DNA of 64,000 bases, taken from assembly GCF_042675705.1 (NCBI RefSeq), contig NZ_JBHTJJ010000001.1; one strand, given 5' to 3'. Both the position numbers and the translations under genes were made by a program. This DNA comes from Ruegeria arenilitoris (GTDB lineage: Bacteria > Pseudomonadota > Alphaproteobacteria > Rhodobacterales > Rhodobacteraceae). A model generated the notes under the pieces. The model did no database searches. It saw only the letters and a list, made by a program, of their open reading frames with translations, and had not been told where the DNA came from. Shown here piece after piece: positions 42,284-49,115 of the stretch (its first letter is position 1; each line of letters starts with the position of its first letter).

Positions 42284-42300
42284 CTCATGAAGATCATGAG
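42284..42300. promoter_or_regulatory. Perfect inverted repeat upstream of bmt
   Basis: CTCATGA (42284-42290), AGA, TCATGAG (42294-42300). The repeat lies 88 bases upstream of the bmt start and just after the ATPase zeta stop. It looks like a repressor operator; ArsR-type methionine-cycle regulators are one possibility, not shown. Confidence 0.5.
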
Positions 42301-42314
42301 GTGGGCGGCATACC

Positions 42315-42632
42315 TCAGTTGGCTTCGCTCATCACCTGAGCTTTGGCCACTGGCAGCAGTTCCGCCATCTTGGCGCGGATTTCCTCGGGGCCGGACAGAT
42401 CGCCCAGATCGGCGGCGACTTTGCGCACCACGTCTTCGTGGCCGGCCTCTTCGAAATCGGCGATTACCACGGATTTTGCGTATTCGGCGGCCTCGTCGCC
42501 ACTTTTGCCCATCTTTTCCGCAGCCCACAGGCCCAGCAACTTGTTGCAACGGGCTTGTGCCTTGAACTGCATCTCTTCGTCATGGGCGAATTTTGCTTCA
42601 AAGGCGTTTTCGCGTTCGTCGAACGTGGTCAT
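42315..42632 (-). CDS. F1Fo-ATPase inhibitor subunit zeta (DUF1476)
   Basis: 105 residues, matching the alphaproteobacterial zeta family: MTTFDERENAFEAKFAHDEE at the N terminus, which is the helix that enters the F1 head, then QFKAQARCNKLLGLWAAEKM and a four-helix bundle with DFEEAGHEDVVRKVAADL. In Paracoccus this subunit blocks ATP hydrolysis by F1. There is no ATPase gene in the window. It is divergent from purC. Confidence 0.93.
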   Translation of the reverse strand: MTTFDERENAFEAKFAHDEEMQFKAQARCNKLLGLWAAEKMGKSGDEAAEYAKSVVIADFEEAGHEDVVRKVAADLGDLSGPEEIRAKMAELLPVAKAQVMSEAN

Positions 42633-42820
42633 GGGTTTTGGGCCTCTTCAAGTAAAAGTGTGTTTCCTGATGATATGACCATACGCGATGCTGGGTGCAA
42701 GGTATTTGCGCTGCGTCAAAGCCTCTCGGATGCATGAACTTGCGGGAAAGGGGGGCTTGCACTATGAGAGCGCCAACGCGATGGGACTCATTCCCTCGCC
42801 CCAGCCTGGAAAGGTCGCAC

Positions 42821-43576
42821 ATGGCGCGTCGCAAGAAGATTTACGAAGGCAAGGCCAAGATCCTGTACGAAGGCCCGGAACCGGGCACGATCGTGCAGTA
42901 TTTCAAAGATGACGCCACCGCGTTCAATGCGGAAAAGAAAGACGTGATCGACGGCAAGGGTGTTCTGAACAACCGCCTGAGCGAATTCTTCATGACCGGT
43001 CTGAATCAGATTGGCGTGCCGACCCATTTCATCCGCCGCCTGAATATGCGCGAACAGCTGGTCCGCAGCTGCGAGATCATCCCGCTGGAGGTGATCGTCC
43101 GCAACTATTCCGCCGGGTCGCTGTCGAAACGGCTGGGCATCGCCGAGGGTACGCAGCTGCCGCGTCCGATCGTGGAATACTGCTACAAGGACGACTCGCT
43201 GGGTGATCCGCTTGTGACCGAAGAGCACATCGCCGCCTTTGGCTGGGCCAGCCAGCAGGATATGGACGACGTCCTCAGCCTGGCGCTGCGGGTGAACGAC
43301 TTCATGAGCGGCGTGATGCTGGCCGTGGGTATTCGTCTGGTCGACTTCAAGATCGAGATTGGGCGCGTCTACGAAGGTGACTTCCAGCGCCTGATCATCG
43401 CTGATGAGATCAGCCCGGACAGCTGCCGACTGTGGGATGTCGAGACCGGTCAGAAACTGGACAAGGACGTATTCCGTCGCGATCTGGGCAGCTTGACCGA
43501 TGCCTATTCCGAGGTCGCCCGCCGGCTGGGCGTTCTGCCGAAAAGCAACGTGAGCAAGCCCACCCTGATCAACTGA
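42821..43576 (+). CDS. purC: SAICAR synthetase
   Basis: Phosphoribosylaminoimidazole-succinocarboxamide synthase, step eight of purine synthesis. The 251 residues open with RRKKIYEGKAKILYEGPEPG and contain LEVIVRNYSAGSLSKRLGI, the DFKIEIGRVYEGDFQRLIIA block and DEISPDSCRLWDVETGQKLD, all family signatures. ATG 42821 follows GGAAAGG by seven bases; a longer frame upstream has no ribosome site. A strong terminator follows at 43605-43638. Confidence 0.97.
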   Translation: MARRKKIYEGKAKILYEGPEPGTIVQYFKDDATAFNAEKKDVIDGKGVLNNRLSEFFMTGLNQIGVPTHFIRRLNMREQLVRSCEIIPLEVIVRNYSAGSLSKRLGIAEGTQLPRPIVEYCYKDDSLGDPLVTEEHIAAFGWASQQDMDDVLSLALRVNDFMSGVMLAVGIRLVDFKIEIGRVYEGDFQRLIIADEISPDSCRLWDVETGQKLDKDVFRRDLGSLTDAYSEVARRLGVLPKSNVSKPTLIN

Positions 43577-43604
43577 TCGCGCCGACTGGCAGGGCCTAAC
43601 AAGG

Positions 43605-43638
43605 ATGCGCTGCTCCTATTCGGAGCGGCGCATTTTTT
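43605..43638 (+). terminator. Rho-independent terminator of purC
   Basis: ATGCGCTGCTCC (43605-43616) and GGAGCGGCGCAT (43622-43633) pair with one G-T pair around a five-base loop, then six T. Confidence 0.93.
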
Positions 43639-43724
43639 CATTGCGGGTTTGACACGTCAGGCCCCCGTCACGCATCTTCGGGTTGACCGACCAACCCGGT
43701 CCGCTAACCAAGGTGGCACACTGA

Positions 43725-44393
43725 ATGAGCGCGTTGTTCGATCAAGCGGTTTTCCTGAAATTTCTGGCGGCCGTGCTGGCCATATTCAACCCGCTCTACA
43801 ACATCCCGATCTTCCTGAGCATGACGCGCGACTGCACACCTGCCGAACGGCGCAGGGTAGCCATGATCGTGATGGCCTCGGTGACGGTGATCGCGCTGAT
43901 CTCAGTTGCAATCGGCGAAGAGGTGTTGGCTGTCTTCGGGATCGACGTTCCATCGTTCCGCGTGGCTGGCGGGCTGATTATTTTCGGGATCGGCATGTCG
44001 ATGCTGAACGCGCAAGACAGGGCGCCGGGCGATCAGGCCGCGGTGGTCGATGGTCACGCGCGCAAATTGAACTTTGCCGTTGTTCCGCTGGCGATCCCGT
44101 TGACGATTGGCCCGGGCACGATTGCCGTGACGATCGTGTTCTCGCATCAACTGTCGGATGGGGCCGAACTGGTGACCCTTGGCTCGGCGATCCTGATCGC
44201 CTGTTTCATCGTCGGGCTCGGCCTGTTGTTTGCTGACAGCATCTCGCGTCTTGTGGGTGAGACGATGATCAATGTGCTGACCCGGATCATGGCGATCCTG
44301 CTGGTTGCCGTGGCCGTCGAAATGGTTCTAACCGGCATCTTCAACGCGGTTGATGCACATTATCCCGGCCTGACGGGCAGCGCAGGCAATTGA
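43725..44393 (+). CDS. MarC-family inner-membrane protein
   Basis: 222 residues with about six membrane segments: FLKFLAAVLAIFNPLYNIPI, VAMIVMASVTVIALISVAIG, FRVAGGLIIFGIGMSMLNAQ, LAIPLTIGPGTIAVTIVFSH, SAILIACFIVGLGLLFADSI and MAILLVAVAVEMVLTGIFNA. The NPLYNIPIF and PLTIGPGTI motifs are typical of MarC, a family once linked to antibiotic resistance and now of unknown function. AAGGTGG stands before the ATG. It lies between purC and purSQ. Confidence 0.88.
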   Translation: MSALFDQAVFLKFLAAVLAIFNPLYNIPIFLSMTRDCTPAERRRVAMIVMASVTVIALISVAIGEEVLAVFGIDVPSFRVAGGLIIFGIGMSMLNAQDRAPGDQAAVVDGHARKLNFAVVPLAIPLTIGPGTIAVTIVFSHQLSDGAELVTLGSAILIACFIVGLGLLFADSISRLVGETMINVLTRIMAILLVAVAVEMVLTGIFNAVDAHYPGLTGSAGN

Positions 44394-44521
44394 TTTCCTC
44401 AAGATGAAGCGCCTGCGGTCATTCGACCGCATCACAAGGCTTGTTCTGCGCGGTCAGTCGCGCTATCCCCCGCGCAACGGAACAGGCCCCGGCGCGGCGG
44501 GCCACAGGTGGAGTTGCGACG

Positions 44522-44752
44522 ATGAAGGCACGGGTGCACGTAATGCTCAAGAACGGGGTTCTGGACCCGCAAGGCGAGGCTGTGCGCCACGCATTGGGCG
44601 CACTGGGGTTCGACAAGGTGCAGGGCGTGCGGCAGGGCAAGGTGATTGACCTGGAACTGGCCGATGGCGCAACCGAGGCCGATGTTGCCGAAATGTGCGA
44701 AAAGCTGTTGGCCAACACGGTCATCGAGCGTTACGAGATCGAACTGGTCTGA
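44522..44752 (+). CDS. purS: Phosphoribosylformylglycinamidine synthase subunit PurS
   Basis: Small adaptor of the PurLQS complex that links the PurQ glutaminase to PurL. The 76 residues are typical: KARVHVMLKNGVLDPQGEAV, LGALGFDKVQGVRQGKVIDL and ANTVIERYEIELV. GGTGGAG precedes ATG 44522. purQ follows 34 bases later in the same operon, while purL is 19 kb away on the other strand. Confidence 0.95.
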   Translation: MKARVHVMLKNGVLDPQGEAVRHALGALGFDKVQGVRQGKVIDLELADGATEADVAEMCEKLLANTVIERYEIELV

Positions 44753-44786
44753 GTTCTCTGACCGTTATCCCCAAGGAGGGTTTCCC

Positions 44787-45455
44787 ATGCGCGCAGCGGT
44801 TGTCGTTTTTCCGGGGTCCAACTGTGACCGGGATCTTGCCGTCGCCTTTGAGCAGGCCGGATTTCATGTCGACATGGTCTGGCACAAGGATGCCCAACTG
44901 CCGCAGGGCGTGGACATCGTGGGCGTGCCGGGCGGGTTTTCCTACGGCGATTACCTGCGCTGCGGTGCGATTGCTGCGCAGTCCCCGATCTGCAAGGCGG
45001 TGGTCGAACACACCGAGCGGGGCGGCTATGCCATCGGCATCTGTAACGGGTTCCAGATCCTGACCGAGACCGGCATTCTGCCGGGCGCGCTGCTGCGCAA
45101 TGCCGGCTTGAAATACATCTGCCGAACCGTCGGGCTGAAGGTTGCGACCAGCGACAGCGCCTTTACTCAGGGCTACAACGCCGGAGACGTGATTCAGATT
45201 CCGATCGCGCATCACGATGGCAACTACTTCGCTGATGACGAAACCATTGCCCGCCTGCAGGACGAGGATCGGATCGCCTTCAGCTATACCGACAACCCCA
45301 ACGGCTCGCGCGGGGATATTGCAGGGATCTTGTCGCACAACCGGCGCGTGCTGGGCATGATGCCCCACCCCGAGCGGGCGGCGGACGAGGCGCATGGCGG
45401 CACCGACGGAGTGGCGCTCTTCCGCGCATTGTCGGGTGTGCTTACACCTGCGTGA
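44787..45455 (+). CDS. purQ: Phosphoribosylformylglycinamidine synthase glutaminase subunit PurQ
   Basis: Class I glutamine amidotransferase that feeds ammonia to PurL. The 222 residues show AAVVVFPGSNCDRDLAVAFE, the nucleophile Cys in GYAIGICNGFQILTETG, and the His-Glu pair in GMMPHPERAADEAHGG. AAGGAGGG stands before ATG 44787. It lies in an operon with purS. Confidence 0.97.
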   Translation: MRAAVVVFPGSNCDRDLAVAFEQAGFHVDMVWHKDAQLPQGVDIVGVPGGFSYGDYLRCGAIAAQSPICKAVVEHTERGGYAIGICNGFQILTETGILPGALLRNAGLKYICRTVGLKVATSDSAFTQGYNAGDVIQIPIAHHDGNYFADDETIARLQDEDRIAFSYTDNPNGSRGDIAGILSHNRRVLGMMPHPERAADEAHGGTDGVALFRALSGVLTPA

Positions 45456-45491
45456 CTTGAGGTCGTGGGCGCGGAAGCGTAGCTTCGGAGC

Positions 45492-47264
45492 ATGAGTTCC
45501 GACGCGCAATCAGGCTGGACAAATCTATTTGGCCGCGGTGCCCCTTTGGGGTGGCGCCTGCGGTTGGCCGTGTTCGTGTTGCTGGTTGCTGCTGCGGCAA
45601 CGGTCTGGGTCACCAACAGCCTGCTGACAAATCGGTTCACGGAATCGACCCGTAACAGGGCTGAACTGCGTCTGGCCCTTTATTCCGGCAACTTGCTGAG
45701 CGAATTGCGCCGAAATGCGATCGTTCCGCAATTGCTGGCCCGGGACCCGACCTTGATCTCGGCCTTGCAGTCAGCCGATTTTTCCCTGTCGACGCAGCGG
45801 CTTTTGTCCTTTGTTGAGGAAATCGGGGCCGCATCGCTGATGCTGCTCGATCGGGATGGTCGGGTCGTTGCCGCAACAGACCGCAATCGATTGGGCGAGT
45901 CCCATCGAAGTGACCCGTATTTCGTGAATGCCGTCAGGTCGAACGCAACGATCTTTTCCGAGATTGCGCGCGAGACTGGCAGTTATGGCTTTCTCTATTC
46001 CCGCAGGATCGAGGCCGGGTCGGAAATTCTGGGCGTGATCGTGGTCGAGGTTGATCTGCGCAAGTTCGAGAACGCATGGGCCGGGATCTCGGACGCGGTC
46101 ATGGTGACCGACAGCACCGGAACGATCATTCTGTCGACCGAACCCCAGTGGCGCGGCCTGAACGAGACAGAGGCGTTGTTGCGGCAGCATCCGCAGGGTG
46201 CCATCCAGCGCGCAATTCGGGCGACTACCGATTGGACGGCCTTGCCACCGGACGCCTACGTTGCGGGCGAGGCCGTGATGCGGATGGAAACCCGCATCCC
46301 GTTCCGCGGCTGGAAGATGACCTCGTTCACGACCTATTCCTCGATCCGCGAAAAGGTGAACAGCGTGCTGGCGCTCGAGATCATGGGGTTTGCGATTCTC
46401 CTGGCGCTGACCTTCTATGCACTGAGCCGCAGGGCCACGTTCCGCATGGCGCTGTTCCAACGCGAGTCGGCGGAGCTTCGCGCATTGAACGCAAGGCTGC
46501 AGCGCGAAATCGCCGAACGCGAACGGGTTGAAAAGACGCTGGAAGTGGCGGAACAGACGCTGGCGCAAAGCTCGAAGCTGGCAGCTTTGGGCGAGATGTC
46601 GGCGGCCGTCAGTCACGAGTTGAACCAGCCGTTGGCGGCGATGAAGACCTATCTGGCGGGCGCGCGGCTGTTGCTGCGCCGAAACCGCCCCGAAGAGGCG
46701 CTGGCCAGCTTTGGTCGGATCGACGGTCTGATCGAGCGGATGGGCGCGATCACGCGGCAGCTCAAGTCTTATGCCCGGAAGGGTGCGGACGCGTTTTCGC
46801 CCGTAAATCTTGGGGAGGCGTTGGCGTCATCGCTGTCGATGATGGAACCGCAGCTGCGTCAGAGGCAGGTCAAGATCACCCAGATTCTGCCCGAAGAGCC
46901 GGTGATCGTGATGGGAGATCGGATGAGGATCGAACAGGTTATGGTCAACCTGTTGCGAAACGCGCTCGACGCCACCAAATCTGTTGCAGAGCCAGAGGTC
47001 GAGATCATTCTCGCCGCAGGCGAGACCGCCGTGCTGGCGGTGCGCGACAATGGCCACGGGATCGAGGATATCGAGAACCTGTTCGAGCCGTTCTACACCA
47101 CCAAGCGGCCCGGAGACGGGGTCGGCTTGGGTCTTGCCATCTCGTCCGGGATCGTGAACGACCATGGCGGACGGCTGACCGCGCGCAACGGACAGAACGG
47201 CGGCGCGGTATTCGAGATGCAACTGCCCATTTTGGGACATGACGGCCTTGAGGCCGCAGAATAA
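45492..47264 (+). CDS. Sensor histidine kinase, DctB-like
   Basis: 590 residues. N-terminal membrane helix LRLAVFVLLVAAAATVWVTN, a periplasmic double-PAS sensor of about 260 residues with GAASLMLLDRDGRVVAATDR and RSDPYFVNA, a second helix LEIMGFAILLALTFYALSRR, then coiled coil and kinase core: H box AAVSHELNQPLAAMKTYLAG with His375, N box VMVNLLRNALDATKSV, and G boxes AVRDNGHGIEDI and GVGLGLAISSGIV. DctB kinases sense C4-dicarboxylates; the layout is the same, but no dicarboxylate transporter gene is in the window, so the ligand is inferred. The response regulator gene follows 13 bases later. Confidence 0.9.
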   Translation: MSSDAQSGWTNLFGRGAPLGWRLRLAVFVLLVAAAATVWVTNSLLTNRFTESTRNRAELRLALYSGNLLSELRRNAIVPQLLARDPTLISALQSADFSLSTQRLLSFVEEIGAASLMLLDRDGRVVAATDRNRLGESHRSDPYFVNAVRSNATIFSEIARETGSYGFLYSRRIEAGSEILGVIVVEVDLRKFENAWAGISDAVMVTDSTGTIILSTEPQWRGLNETEALLRQHPQGAIQRAIRATTDWTALPPDAYVAGEAVMRMETRIPFRGWKMTSFTTYSSIREKVNSVLALEIMGFAILLALTFYALSRRATFRMALFQRESAELRALNARLQREIAERERVEKTLEVAEQTLAQSSKLAALGEMSAAVSHELNQPLAAMKTYLAGARLLLRRNRPEEALASFGRIDGLIERMGAITRQLKSYARKGADAFSPVNLGEALASSLSMMEPQLRQRQVKITQILPEEPVIVMGDRMRIEQVMVNLLRNALDATKSVAEPEVEIILAAGETAVLAVRDNGHGIEDIENLFEPFYTTKRPGDGVGLGLAISSGIVNDHGGRLTARNGQNGGAVFEMQLPILGHDGLEAAE

Positions 47265-47277
47265 CGAGGACGTACCT

Positions 47278-48612
47278 ATGGCACAGGCCATGAAAATTGC
47301 CATCGTGGATGATGAACAGGACATGCGCCAGTCGATCAGCCAATGGTTGGCGCTGTCCGGCTATGACACCGAAACCTTTGCCAGCGCCGAGGATGCGCTG
47401 AAGGTTCTGGGGCCGGATTACCCGGGGATCGTGATCTCGGACATCAAGATGCCCGGTATGGATGGCATTCAACTTTTGAAAAAGCTGATGGGTGCCGACA
47501 GTACCCTGCCGGTGATCATGATTACCGGTCACGGCGACGTGCCGATGGCGGTCGAGGCGATGCGGGTGGGGGCGTTCGATTTTCTGGAAAAGCCGTTCAA
47601 CCCCGATCGGATGTCGGAACTTGCCAAACGCGCCAGCAACGCGCGGCGGCTGACGCTGGACAACCGGGCGCTGCGGCGCGAGCTGTCGGGCGGCACCCAG
47701 ATCATGAACAAGCTAATCGGTGCCAGCCCGGTGATGGAGCGCCTGCGCGAGGATATTCTGGACCTGGGCCAGGCCGACGGGCATGTGCTGATCGACGGTG
47801 AGACCGGCACCGGCAAGACCCTGGTGGCGCACGCGCTGCATGCAGTGGGCAGCCGGGCGGGCAAGAAATTCGTTCTGGTCTCCTGTGCCGCGCTGGAAGA
47901 AGAGGCGCTGGCCAAGCGACTGTTCGGCCCGATGATGCCCGAGGACACGCAACTGCCCGCCATCGAGGAAGCCCGCGGCGGCACTCTGGTGCTGGAGGAC
48001 ATCGAGGCGCTGAGCGACACGCTGCAGGCGCGGTTGCTGAGCGTGATGAACGAGCAGGGAACACCGGCAGAAACCCGGATCGTTGCGATCTCGAACCTGC
48101 AGGAAGCTGGCAAGACCAGCGAGGACGTGCTGCGGCCCGATCTGTTTTACCGGCTGGCGGCGCTGCGGATCACCATGCCGCCGCTGCGGCAGAGAGGCGA
48201 GGATATCCTGACGCTGTTCACCCGGCTGAGCGAGCAGTTTGCCGAGGAATATGGTTGTGAGGCGCCGCAAGTCAGTGCCCAGGAGGCCGCGCAGCTGCTG
48301 CAGGCCCCGTGGCCGGGCAACGTGCGCCAGTTGATCAACATCGCCGAACGCGCGGTTCTGCAGTCGCGGCGCGGTTCGGGCACCATCGCGTCACTGTTGA
48401 TGTCCGATCACGAAGAGATGCAGCCGGTGATGACCACCGAGGGTAAGCCGCTGAAGGAATACGTTGAGGCGTTCGAACGGATGCTGATCGACAACACAAT
48501 GCGGCGCCACAAGGGATCTATCGCTTCGGTGATGGAGGAACTTTGCCTGCCGCGCCGAACTTTGAATGAAAAAATGGCCAAGTACGGGTTGCAACGGGCG
48601 GACTATCTGTAG
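47278..48612 (+). CDS. NtrC-family response regulator, DctD-like, lacking GAFTGA
   Basis: 444 residues. The receiver domain has phospho-acceptor Asp55 in IVISDIKMPGMDGIQL. The AAA+ domain has Walker A GETGTGKTLVAHAL near residue 174 and the GTLVLEDIEALSDTLQARLL Walker B region, with LRPDLFYRLAALRITMPPLR sensor parts. The C terminus is a Fis-type helix-turn-helix (HKGSIASVMEELCLPRRTLN). Where sigma54 activators have ELFGHEKGAFTGA this protein reads KRLFGPMMPEDTQLP, so the sigma54-contact loop is missing. It may act with sigma70 RNA polymerase, as Rhodobacter NtrC does. ATG 47278 has GAGGA upstream. Confidence 0.9.
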   Translation: MAQAMKIAIVDDEQDMRQSISQWLALSGYDTETFASAEDALKVLGPDYPGIVISDIKMPGMDGIQLLKKLMGADSTLPVIMITGHGDVPMAVEAMRVGAFDFLEKPFNPDRMSELAKRASNARRLTLDNRALRRELSGGTQIMNKLIGASPVMERLREDILDLGQADGHVLIDGETGTGKTLVAHALHAVGSRAGKKFVLVSCAALEEEALAKRLFGPMMPEDTQLPAIEEARGGTLVLEDIEALSDTLQARLLSVMNEQGTPAETRIVAISNLQEAGKTSEDVLRPDLFYRLAALRITMPPLRQRGEDILTLFTRLSEQFAEEYGCEAPQVSAQEAAQLLQAPWPGNVRQLINIAERAVLQSRRGSGTIASLLMSDHEEMQPVMTTEGKPLKEYVEAFERMLIDNTMRRHKGSIASVMEELCLPRRTLNEKMAKYGLQRADYL

Positions 48613-49115
48613 GCGAGGGGGGCAATCCCTGTTGGCCTTCTGGCCAAAGTACACCCGGGAAATTTGAAGCCAGAGGATGCCCGACCTGTCTGTAGATCGG
48701 GCTCCTTTGCAGTTTGCCCATTGTGTTTTCCACAGGACTGCTTTTATTGTACCGGGACGGGTCAGGCGCATTTTTGTGCCTGAATGTCCCGAATCATTGA
48801 GTTTCGCTGCTTTGCTGCAGGTGGTGACCTTTCCCGCCCGGCCAAGCAGACCGATTGTGCCCCGTTACGGGGCAGTAGAGTACCTGAGCCCGAACTTCGG
48901 GCGAAAGGAATAATGGGCAGGCAGCGGCGTGTTCGCGCCTGTCGGAGAAGAACCGCGATGACGCGCGCGCTACGATTGAGTATACGGGCAGGGGGCCACA
49001 GCGCCGATCCCTGCCGTGCGCCGTCCGTAATCGCCCAGACAAGACACCACCCCAGATGCGCCTGTCCGCCTGGACAGATCAGGACAACGCGTTTGGCGCG
49101 GTGCACCAAGGACAC
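48613..49115 (+). promoter_or_regulatory. Long structured leader region of rne
   Basis: The 503-base space between the response regulator and RNase E holds no convincing gene. A possible promoter is TTGTGT (48721-48726) with TATTGT (48745-48750), spacing 18, weak. Downstream are two good hairpins: CAGGCGCA/TGTGCCTG (48763-48782, loop TTTT) and TGCCCCG/CGGGGCA (48858-48874, loop TTA). A transcript from this promoter would have a leader of about 360 nt. RNase E in E. coli regulates its own mRNA through hairpins in a leader of similar size, so an equivalent role is inferred. Confidence 0.5.

Noticed and set aside
42197..42300. SAM or SAH riboswitch in the bmt leader
   Set aside because: Hairpins exist, but none of the known riboswitch consensus sequences can be recognised by eye.
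45492..48612. Assigning dctB/dctD symbols firmly
   Set aside because: Architecture fits, but there is no dicarboxylate transporter nearby and the regulator lacks GAFTGA.
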